From Chrysemys picta bellii (lineage: Eukaryota > Chordata > Testudines > Emydidae), in the NCBI RefSeq assembly GCF_011386835.1, contig NC_088799.1, positions 73,737,302 through 73,801,301 on the forward strand: a stretch of 64,000 bases of DNA, given 5' to 3'. Positions 22,693-32,672 of this stretch are shown piece by piece (position 1 is the stretch's first letter; the number at the start of each line of letters is the position of its first letter). Below the pieces are notes generated by a model. The model was not told the origin of the DNA. It saw only the letters and a program-made list of their open reading frames with translations, and did no database searches. The translations under genes and the position numbers were made by a program.

Positions 22693-23819
22693 TGAACAAA
22701 ATCACCATGTGGTTGATGTTTTTCCCACCCTTGCTGTATTCCTACTCCCAAATAGACTCAAGTGGTGGAATGATATTTTACATCTGCATTTAGATGCCCA
22801 ATCGAGCACACATTTTTGATCAGACCTTCTTTATGGGCAAAAGATCATAGTTTAGTACAACAGATACATACGGTAACTTAGTACAAAAACAGAATACCAC
22901 ATTCATAAATTCTTTACTTTACTTTTATTTTAAACTCTAACACCTTCTTAACGCTTCAGTGATAATTAAAATGTACAATATTTTTAGAATTGTCCATGTT
23001 GGTACAAACTAGGTATGCAGATCAGACATAAAAAGAGAAAACTTTAATACATTTTTTTTGACTCTCCATTAAATGTCTCATTAACATTTGTGTTTTTCAA
23101 TGGAAGAATTAACTATATAACTATTAACCTAATTAGCACAGTTGAAAGAAACACAGTAAATGTTTAAAGCAAAATAAAACAGATTGTTTGCTTTCAGTGT
23201 TTTACTTTCATGCTTGAAGGAATACAATGCTATCCCCTCAAGGCATGGTGACATTTTGGCCTAAGTTGAAGCTATTGATCTTTGAATTGAAGTTTATGTA
23301 ATGTCCAAATATTTTAAGTCAAACTGGAAAGTCAATATTACGAACAATTTAAGTCAAGCATATAGTTTATAAATGTCACTGAATATTTACTTTTGAATAA
23401 ATCATCAAATATTAATAGCTGTCTCTGCTGAGAATTAAATCAGTTAAAAAAAACCCCAGCTTTATTTCCCAATAGATCATTCTTCTTTGGATTAGCTTCT
23501 TTGTGCAAAAGAGAGATTAACAGAGACAAAAATGCAAAAGATTGGAAGTCATCAGATTAGTACACTACATGCTACCTCAGACAAAATACATGGTGAGCAC
23601 ACCTTACATAGTTTAAAAAAAAATGGGTCAATGAAAAGACTGTCAGAGAACAATTATTGGTAAAATTCAGTACAGTTCTTTTCCCTTTCTTATTCTCTTA
23701 TAGAAAAGTCCTGTAGAATTGAACATAGCTCTTTTGGTTAAAGACTGAAATTATAGGGTACCAAGACAATTATGAAAATACTTTATTAAGTGGTAACAAT
23801 TAGTCATAATAAATACCAT
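22693..23819. other. AT-rich non-coding DNA
   Basis: No feature recognised; strong AT-rich contrast with the GC-rich element that follows. Confidence 0.5.
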
Positions 23820-23827
23820 GTAACGGA

Positions 23828-24583
23828 TCGGGTTGCCAACTTTCTAATTGCACAAAACCGAACAGCCCTGCCCCTTCTCCGAGGCCTCACCCCCGCTTGC
23901 TCCATCCCCCCTCCCTCCCTCCCTCGCTCTCCCACACCCTCACTCACTTTCACCGAGCAGGGGGTTGGGTGCGGGCTCTGGCTGGGGTGTGAGCTCTGGG
24001 ATGGGGCCAGAAATGAGGGCTTCAGGGTGCGAGAGAGGGCAACAGGCTGGGGCAGGGAGTTTTAGTGCAGGGGGATGAGGGCTCCAGTTGGGGGTGTGGG
24101 CTCTGGATTGGAGCTGGGGATGAGGGGTTTGGAGTTCCAGGAAGGGGCTCAGGGCTGGGACAGGGGGGTTGGGGTGGGAGGGGGTGCGGGGTCCTGGTAG
24201 TGCTTATTGTGGCTCCCAGGAAGTGGCTGCCAGATTCCTGCAGCCCCTAGACGCATGGGCGGCCAGGGAGGCTCCACACGGTGCCTGGTGCCTGCAGGCA
24301 CCACCCCCGCAGCTCCCATTAGTCATGTTTCCTGGCCAATGGGAGCTACCGAGTAGGCACTCAGGGTAGCGGCAGCCCATGGAGCCTCCTTGGCTGCCCA
24401 TGCACCTAGGGGCCCCAGGGATGTGGTGGCTGCTTCCTGGCAGCCACGTGGAGCCAGAGCATGCAGGGAGCCTGCCTTAGCCCTGGGCCCCCACTGTGCC
24501 ACCAACCGGACTTTTAACGGTCCGGTGGGCAGTGCCTTTTCAACCAGAGGTTCCAGTTGAAAACCAGACACCTGGCAACCCTC
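23828..24583. mobile_element. GC-rich non-autonomous hAT (756 bp)
   Basis: Ends TCGGGTTGCCAACTTTC and, reverse-complemented, GAGGGTTGCCAGGTGTC share GGGTTGCCA. Flanking GTAACGGA (23820-23827) and GTAATGGA (24584-24591) match at 7 of 8. The interior is GC-rich, with repeated GGGCTC-GGG / GGGGTGTGGGCTCTGG blocks and a GGCCAATGGGAGCT motif also found in the GC-rich hAT at 39759. Open frames across it have no transposase similarity and are compositional. Confidence 0.83.
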
Positions 24584-24591
24584 GTAATGGA

Positions 24592-25854
24592 CATTATTTA
24601 TTATGTGACCAATCATTACCACTTAATAACAAAATGTGTCTGTAGGTTTTTAGTGAACAGTACACACTCCCATTTTATATAATAACCCTTAAAATGTATA
24701 TGCTTTTTCCCCCGCCAAGGTTACCTATTGTAATTGTACCCTGCCATGGTGGGAGTGCTGGAGTGCTATGGCTCTCAAATACACTACTAGTGCTAGGTAT
24801 ACCATCACTCACAAATAGGTATTAAAGTTACTTCATCTGCTAGATCCTGTATGTCCAGGACCTGATGGGTCCCAGAGGAGATACTGGCACACAACTTAGA
24901 CCAAAGAATGATTTATTAGATTTGGCAGAAAAGTTTTCAAATACCTTAGGCTCAGTAGTTTAAATAGTTATTAACAATAATAAAGTATACCTTGATTTGG
25001 ACCTTACAATGTCAGTCCAAATGAAGGTTATGGTTCCTTAGAACTATTGCCTCTGAATTCTTTCCTCCACTGGAAGTACTCTGGTATCCTGCAAATCTCC
25101 TGGCTAGGTTGTGCCTTTCCACACAGTTCTACCATAACGATATAGCACAGTTATTGGCAGCAGGATGCTTTGCTTCTGGTTGTCTGGTGTGCAACTGAAT
25201 GGCCCACTTTGGGGTACCTGTTCCAGCTTATCATGCTGCACCTCTTAGAACACAGCTGCCTTCAAATCCTGCACTCTTTCTAGGGCACCAAGACATCCAG
25301 CATGTGTCTGCATGCTTGAATTTGACCCCATTACCCCAGTCACTGAACGAAGACCTCATGTGGTTGACAATTTTTCCCACCCCCGTTGTCTTTCAACTGT
25401 CCAGCCATCAATCAAAGATAACAATTGTATACTCCTATCTGATTCAGATCTTTGTAACATATTTCTTAATTCTGATATTTAATGTAGCCAAAATCATCCC
25501 AATGGCTCTGCTATGGTTCCTAAACAAGTGGACATTATTGGAGTAGGGGGAAAGGGTGATGATGCACTGCTCAAGTGGTCGTGGCTTGAGGCATTGTACC
25601 TGGCTAGGACACAATGCCTCCAGAAACAGTAGGCAGCACACTTGGAGCAGTGACACTTATTATATCTGTGGAGTGTGTGTGGCATGCACTCCCCGAATTG
25701 GTGCAACAATGACCACTTGACAGTTTGTGACATCAGTGGGATCACTGGCCACCCTCTCCTTTACGCTCTAAAGTGATTTTATCCTCGTTATAGTGCCCTT
25801 CATGACATGATAGGCACATCTGTTTTCCATGCTTATCACTTGATACCAGTCAGC
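24592..25854. other. Unassigned DNA, LTR-like in places
   Basis: No gene seen. On the minus strand an AATAAA lies at 24912-24917 followed by a plausible R/U5-like stretch, so part may belong to an LTR. Boundaries and duplications could not be set. Confidence 0.35.
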
Positions 25855-27028
25855 TCTATGTTCTTGGGGAACCAGGGCACAGTATCCAGCCTGTCTGACT
25901 CATGAAGGACACCCCCACCCCCAGCCTCTGCCTGACCCAAAACTGATCAGAGGAAAGACTTACAGAAAGCAATGGAAAAGCGGTGGGAGACACATAACCC
26001 CCCTCGTCCCCCCCCGACAATGGTGATAGGATTAAGGCAACTCCCATAGCCTCATCTGCATCAAAGATGGGACAAGGAGGCATCTCCATTAGCACACAGA
26101 ATGGAGAACAGATTCCAAGGCAAGAACCGCATGGAACTCTGGGACCAGAGAAGCAGGGAAGCATTGCATCATGGGGGATCTCTGCTCCAGATGTTAATGA
26201 ACCTACGGCTGCACGCACCCAGCTCAGCAGTTATCAGACCAATTCTAGTAATTAATCCTTAATTGATATCCAAAATACTGAAGCAGCCTAATTGCATTGT
26301 GAGCTCCCTTGAAGGAACACCACCCAGGAATGATCAGTTCCTATTGTCTAGCCTAAAGAAAACCCTTGAGTCATCAGGTTACCCATAAACAAATCTAGTG
26401 TTCTCCCTTGAACCATTGTTGTTTCCCTACCAAAAAAAAAAAAAAACCCTACCTGCGCTCAAGTAAGTGTTCTGATGCATGGATCCAAACTCTGCATCAG
26501 TTCCACTGGGATTTCATCTTCTCCTGACTGATTGTGCTGGGGGCTCTGCCTGTCTCCAGCACTCAGGACCCTGAGCTACCACCATTACCTGGAAACCCCA
26601 AACAGTTCAAGCTTTATGGAGTGGTGAGACCCCAGTGTGCTCGCTCTCTTTCTCTCTCTCTGTGTTTTCTTTTCTATCTCAGGTATAACTTTCTAACCCT
26701 GACTTGTTTGATCAGGTATAGTTGTCTATATATGACTTTTGTGATCTTTAATAATGTAACTATTATGTTTGTTTAGGCTCTCCTTGTATGGTTATCACTA
26801 TTATTCAATAAATAACTTTTATGGTTAGCTGGTTGCTTCCCTGTATCTCTCTCTGAACTTTACTCTTTTGTGGTTTTTGCTTCCTCATTTACTCTGCAGC
26901 AACGCTCCTCTTACCTAAACTAAAGCTCCCTGTAGCGCCCAAAAGTACTGTGGGGTTTGCTTATCAAGTGGGTTACTACCAGTACAATTGTAAAATGAAT
27001 GTGGGGATCAGAACATGCTGAACCTTTG

Positions 27029-27245
27029 ACATATGAGGGTGGCAGCTTGGAAGTGCTGCTCAACCCAGATTACTGAGTCCAGGGGCATATAAGAGTAGCA
27101 ACTTGGAAGTGCTGCTTGGCCCAGCCTATTGAGCCCAGAGGTATATAAAGGTGGCAGCTTGGAAGTGCTGCTTGACCCAATCCGCTGAGTCCAGGGACAT
27201 ATAAGGGGTCAGCTTGAGAGTGTTGATTGACCCGGTCCACTCAGA
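27029..27245 (+). repeat. Minisatellite, about 56-bp unit, four copies
   Basis: The block CAGCTTGGAAGTGCTGCT recurs at about 27042, 27099, 27155 and 27210 (spacing 57, 56, 55). Each unit also holds a TGAGTCCAGGG-like core and a CATATAA/TATATAAAGG box. The last copy is the most diverged. Confidence 0.92.
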
Positions 27246-27255
27246 CTTGCTCTGT

Positions 27256-27291
27256 TAGAGAGAGAGAGAGAGAGAGAGTGTGTGTGTGTGT
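27256..27291. repeat. (AG)n(TG)n microsatellite
   Basis: About 11 AG units run directly into about 6 TG units, next to the minisatellite. Confidence 0.95.
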
Positions 27292-27490
27292 TCATCTGGT
27301 TCTGGGGCTGGAGAAACCCCAGCTATCTCAGGTATAACTATCCAGCTAGGTCCTGCAGGATAGCTCCATTGGGAGGGGACTTGGATAAGGGAGAAGTAGC
27401 GCTCCATATGAAAACACAAGTGACACAAGCAGTACATTGATACAATTACAGAACACTGCCCCCACACCAGAAAAGTAACCCTAATAAATG

Positions 27491-28065
27491 AACATACCCC
27501 AAAGTAACGGGCAAAGCTGGTAACACAAAGTCCTAGGGAAAATTGAGATAGGAGGTTTTGAAGCAGATGGGATACTAGATGGGATACTAGCTAGTTTGTT
27601 TGTTTAAGGGTAGAGACTGACTGGGGTGCTTTGATTAGTGGACTGATACAATTTTGTGTGTGACTAAGTGATGGCAGGTCAGCCAGGTCTTTAGGTAGTT
27701 TCATTTCTGATTTGAAAACCAGATTAAATAGATTAAATAGATTCATCTTTGCCTCTTACCTGGGGCACTTGAGGAAAGGGACTCCATGCCCCCTCTCTCA
27801 CCTCTAGCACTCCCAAATACATAGTTGTTAAGTAGGCCTCAGTAGTTACACATGGCTTAAAACCATTGGTATCAAAATACAGCACCCTCCCACTTAAGGG
27901 AAAAATTCCTTTACACTTTTTTTAAACATTTTTAGAATTAATTTTATAAAGCAAAGTCAGGTGAATCCAAGATAAAATATGTAAAGAAAGAAGACTATAG
28001 GACTGCAGCAGAGGAGTGAATAGAGGATTCCCACCTATCCAACATCACCACTAGGATACTCAGTA
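27491..28065. other. Unassigned DNA
   Basis: Contains short direct repeats (GATGGGATACTAG twice near 27567-27593; AGATTAAAT twice near 27721-27742). No gene recognised. Confidence 0.5.
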
Positions 28066-28960
28066 TCAGGGGGTAGCCGTGTTAGTCTGTATCTACAAAA
28101 ACAACAAGGAGTCTGGTGGCACCTTAAAGACTAACAGATTTATTTGGGCATAAGCTTTCATGGGTAAAAACCTCACTTCTTCAGATGCATAGAGTGAAAG
28201 TTACAGATGCAGGCATTATGTACTGACACATGGAGAGCAGGGAGTCACTTCGCAAGTGGAGAACCAGTGCTGACAGGGCCAATTCAATCAGGGTGGATGT
28301 AATCCACTCCCAATAGATACATGAGGAGGTGTCAATTCCAGGAGAGGAAAAACTGCATCTGTAATGAGCCAGCCACCCCCAGTCCCTATTCAAGCCCAAA
28401 TTAATGGTGTTAAATTTACAAATGAATTTTAGTTCTGCTGTTTCTCTTTGAAGTCTGTTTCTGAAGTTTTTTTGTTCAATGATAGTGACTTTTAAATCTG
28501 TAACAGAATGACCAGGGAGATTGAAGTGTTCACTTACTGGCTTTTGTATGTTACCATTCCTGATATCCAATTTGTGTCCATTTATTCTTTTGTGGAGGGA
28601 CTGTCCGGTTTGGCCAATGTGCATGGCAGAGGGGCATTGCTGGCATATATAACATTAGTGGATGTGCAGGTGAATGAGCCCTTGATGGTGTGGCTGATGT
28701 GGTTGGGTCCTCTGATGGTGTCGGCAGAGTAGATATGGGGACAGAGTAGGCAACGAGGTTTGCTACAGGGATTGGTTCCTGGGTTGGTGTTTCTGTGGTG
28801 TGGTGTGTAGTTGCTGGTGAATAGGATACTCTGAATCTCCTTTTAATGTCAACAACATCAGGCACCCAGACACACAGATGAGTGTTGCCTGCTCCCAAGT
28901 CACCCAGGGAGGAAAGGGGGGGAGGGGTACACATGGCAGTAACTAGACATGACAATTGCT
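28066..28960 (-). mobile_element. Penelope-like retroelement, 3' part
   Basis: The minus strand runs from a GIY-YIG endonuclease coding region (about 28780 to 28390) into a 3' end that finishes with the widespread sauropsid repeat whose complement reads GGGGGTAGCCGTGTTAGTCT at 28070-28089. Penelope-like elements (PLEs) pair an RT with a C-terminal GIY-YIG nuclease. The RT is absent, so this is 5' truncated near 28960. A hammerhead-like motif is discussed under findings. Confidence 0.82.
28390..28740 (-). pseudogene. PLE GIY-YIG endonuclease fragment
   Basis: The open part reads HIGQTGQSLHKRINGHKLDI, then PVSEHFNLPGHSVTDLKVTI and RNRLQRETAELKFICKFNTI. This is the second half of the GIY-YIG fold as found in PLEs: the YIGQT segment (here H replaces Y), the conserved Arg in KRINGH, and the RE-x-x-(W/L)I helix with its Glu. 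The stretch ends LGLNRD, as in PLE C-termini. Upstream, a Cys-rich zinc-linker-like region (near 28640-28760) survives only in shifted frames. It would have nicked target DNA, but is now incomplete. Confidence 0.82.
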
Positions 28961-29962
28961 GTTTCTGAGACTGTATAGGAAGTTTTCACTGTGGATAACC
29001 ACCCTGGCTGGTGACCCCCTAATTATTTTCTGAAGATTGAGCCAATCAGACTGGGGGTGGGGTGTAGAGAAGAGGAAAGGAGGTTATAAATATAGCTGTT
29101 AAAGGCAGGCCTGAAGACTTAACAGCTAATTGATGCGGGATCAAGAGATGTGCCTGCTGTGAGGGCTGGACCCCAATCCCTGTAACCATGCTGAATACAG
29201 ATCAGTGTTTTTCCAGCTTGTACTAGGGAAGCCTTCCACTAGGATAATGTTAGGTCCACCCCAGTGTGTTTTATGGATCTAGAGGAAGAGTAAGGGATGG
29301 GGAGGGACAAAGTTTTTGTTAGCATTAGCAGGTATAGAGCCTGTGGAACTTGCATTTAGCTATTATCTAACTGCTGTATGATGGGATTCCGTCTCAGTTA
29401 AAGAGCGTGAATGGTAGTGAGATAAAGGTTGTGAAATTCTTGCTGGACTTAGTTGGGCTTATGGGTAGAAGATGGTGCCCTATAGAAGTGAGAGCCTCAC
29501 AGAGATGGAGGAAATGGATATTTTATATGCTGATCCCAATGCCTGTATCACTTTGGATAGAGGCTATGGACTTCTGTTTCACCAGCAACAGTCATCTATT
29601 AACCCAAGTTCTGCAAGCTAGCTGTGGAGATCCCCAGACTATTTCCTGTCAGGGTTACAAATATTTAAAATGATCGAGATGCTGCCATTTCTCAAGCTCT
29701 GAAGAGTCCAGGTGACACACATTGCATGCTATGGTCACTCTATAATGACTGAGAAATCATTTCTGAGAGAAGATCATGGGGGCATTTTGAGCTGTGTGGT
29801 GAAGTATAGAGAATATTATTCTGAAACCTTACATTTGAATGTTTGTAATGGAAACAAAATGGGGAAAGTCAGCATAAAGAACAACAGTATATTTACTGTC
29901 TAATAGCTTTTGTTTAAATGTTGTTCATAGTATTCCAAACACTGTTTACAGTATTTTATACT
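28961..29962. other. Unassigned DNA
   Basis: No gene recognised. A TATAAATATA box (about 29087-29096) followed by GC-richer DNA to about 29340 may be LTR-derived, but no ends were found. Confidence 0.4.
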
Positions 29963-29970
29963 ATCTACAA

Positions 29971-30281
29971 CACGGGTAGGCAACCTACGGCATGTGTGCC
30001 GAAGGCGGCATGCAAGCTGATTTTCAGTGGCATTCACACTGCCCGGGTCCTGGCCACCGGTCTGGGGGCGGCTCTGTATTTAAATTTAATTTTAAAAGAA
30101 GCTTCTTAAACATTTTAAACACCTTATTTACTTTACATACAACAATGGTTTAGTTATATATTATAGACTTATAGAAAGACCTTCTAAAAACATTAAAATG
30201 TATTACTGGCACGCAAAACCTTAATTTAGAGTGAATAAATGAAGACACCTCACACCACTTCTGAAAGGTTGCCGATCCCTG
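29971..30281. mobile_element. hAT MITE, copy 1 (311 bp)
   Basis: Ends CACGGGTAGGCAACCT and, reverse-complemented, CAGGGATCGGCAACCT. Flanked by a perfect 8-bp duplication ATCTACAA (29963-29970, 30282-30289). A second copy of the same family is at 36694-37001, co-linear over its full length. Confidence 0.94.
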
Positions 30282-30289
30282 ATCTACAA

Positions 30290-31730
30290 TGTGTCCTGTG
30301 TGCATTAGTTTTACTAAAAGAGTGTTGTGCTGTTTGTTTAAAATTGACTGGGGACTGTTATCATCCCTTTATCAGGGTTTTACATACAATAGCCCTCAGA
30401 TTTAATTGTGTGCAATGCTTTCTGAAAAGACAGATCTGTGGCTTCAGCAAAGAGTTAAACTGAGGTGCAGGAAGACAGAGTATATAATTTACACAGAATA
30501 TTGTGTGAGCATCCCCTGTCCTCCCCCCTCTGTCTATCTGTAAAATGCTTTTTTATCTTTTCAAACAAAGCCTCTTTATAAATGTGGTGGTGGTTGAGGG
30601 GTGCGTTGTCGTGGTGGTGATTGAATGGATTTCAAAATTTTATATGGAACAGTGAATGGACTTGAATTTGAGTCTACATGAAAGAGTTAAACATCTTCAC
30701 TTTACCAAGGTAGCTTTTAATACTATGTGGAAAAAGCAACTATATCAGTTCTCTTAGCAACTTATAAGATATGAGCAGTCTTGAACACTCATTGTACCGA
30801 GATCAAAGAAAAGGATGCTTTCCTCCTTCCCAGTGTTTATCATGACAACCATGTGACTCTAAAAGATCCAAGAGTTAGCTTAGGTACAGTGCAACTTTTA
30901 TCAGAAAATAAATGTATGCCTTCTTAGCTACATGAAACTCTGGAACATGCAGTATTTAGACTAAGAATTTGGGTTCAATATACAATTGGGTCTTTCAAAG
31001 TCTTTCTATAAACCACAGTGAATTCAGTAACAATTGTAAAGGAATTCTGTGATGTTCACTAATATAAATAGGAAAGAATAAGTAAGAGGGTGTTATGGCT
31101 AATGTTCAGATCCTTATATTTAAAGTAACAAGTCCTCAAGGAAAGCAAAGTTTTATATGTATTCTGTTACATGACAGAAGAATGAAATCACAAGGATAAT
31201 TGATGTGGAGAGAAGTGATAATGCCCTACAGAGCTGTACTCTCTATGACTTGTTAAATATATACATATAAATAAAAGGAAATATTTTCCCTCATAAACTA
31301 TTCACAAGGCAATATTAAGATTTTCTGCCTATTAGTCGCCTTCTGTTAAGTGCTGAGTGCTCAGCACAATAAGGCTGAACAGAAGGGTATGAAATATTTG
31401 TTTATTTCAGCACGGTGTAAAACGCCACATAAATGCAGATGTGAAAGAGAAATGACCTCATTTTCATTTTCTGACCTTCATTATATTTTAATTGTTCCAT
31501 ATGTGTATATGGGTCAAAAGACTTTGGGAAGGATCCCTCCCTCTAGCCCAGCCATTGTACAGTGCTGCAGGGATTGGAAAAGCCCCTTAGACAAAACAGG
31601 AGGGATTTTCCCTGCAGAGGTACTGAATACATTTGCTGGGCATGACAGATATGGCAGTTTCCTGCAATATTTCTCGGGGAATCTTACTGTATTAAGTTTA
31701 TGTATCATTGTGGGTCAAGCATAGGATGTC
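30290..31730. other. AT-rich non-coding DNA
   Basis: No gene or recognised repeat; a GTGGTGGTGGTTG-like purine-rich run lies near 30580-30625. Confidence 0.5.
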
Positions 31731-31734
31731 ATTT

Positions 31735-32672
31735 CATGAGAGAGGGTCACAACAGCACCTATAGGCATTAAGAACTGTGGGTGGTGACTAGGCACCATCT
31801 GAAGAGGCTTGCATATACTAGTTCAAACTGGATTCTCCATAAATCAATAGACAAAGAACTTTTGGATAAATAGCCTGAGTTTAAACTGACTCATGGCCTT
31901 CTTTATATCCATATATGCAATCAGGACTTTCTGCCCAAAAAGGGGCCCAGTCCTTCCTAGGAAGCGTTGGAAGGGCCTACTAAGGACCCATAAGACTGAT
32001 GGGTGACTTCTGGTAAGATTTTAGTGTATGTATAGGAACTTTTATTGTTTTTAGTATTTTCTCTGTAATGCTTTCACCTTAAGAATAAATGTGCTTTCTT
32101 AGAAAGAGCTGTGGGATAACTTGTGACCACTGGCAATTTCAGCTGCTCATAGCCTTCAAAGAAAAAGCAAAGTGCAGATGCTGGTCACTGTCTGGTTTTC
32201 TGAGGATATCATAGTGTAGGCAAGAAACTGTGCAGTCTGGAACATGTCAGGAGGGAGAGAGATGTGGGTTTCTGTCCAAGGGACAATGGCTGAGGGGCTG
32301 GGATCCTAGAGTAGGTGTCCTTGGTAGACCATGGAGGAGGAATACTGATGCCCTGAAGTGTGATAACAGGAACTTTTACAAGCCCTGGTATAGAGGCATG
32401 CTGGGAAATAGGCTCAAGAGTAGGTGGGGTGTGTGAGAAGCAGGGCGACAGTTCATAGCACTGCAGAGATTCAGGGCATTGCTGCCAGCCACAGGCAGCC
32501 ACAGACAGGCTGCCATAACCTGTACAGGGACCAGGGCCACTTAGATTGTGATGGGGCCTGCTGACCCCAAAGAAAACCAGCATCATAGGGTGGCTTTAAA
32601 GGCACCCGAGTACCACCTCCTCCTGTGCTACACCTGTGTGCGCTGTGCTGCACTGCCAAATGGTGTGACATA
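31735..32672 (+). mobile_element. Probable ERV-type LTR
   Basis: A roughly 0.94-kb stretch with an AATAAA poly(A) signal at 32084-32089, followed by a T/G-rich and then GC-richer U5-like part ending GTGTGACA. It is resembling turtle retroviral LTRs. The start (TGAGAGAGGGTCACAAC) is a best guess, and no 5-bp duplication was found. Confidence 0.45.

Larger units (their letters stand above)
25855..27490 (+). mobile_element. Probable LTR-type unit with minisatellite
   Basis: A run of moderate-GC DNA without coding motifs, with a poly(A) signal AATAAA at 26807-26812, a CT-rich tract near 26640-26665, and then the 56-bp minisatellite and dinucleotide run. The look is that of a long retroviral-type LTR of a turtle element. 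Terminal TG/CA and target duplications were not identified, so both ends are approximate and the call is tentative. Confidence 0.4.

Noticed and set aside
23790..24622. Overlapping open frames of 60-100 codons on both strands, GC-rich
   Set aside because: They lie inside the GC-rich hAT at 23828-24583. Frames are compositional, with no domain, and run in several phases at once.
26067..26776. Open frames in the 26-kb region
   Set aside because: Sequence looks LTR-like with an AATAAA signal, and no protein family was recognised.
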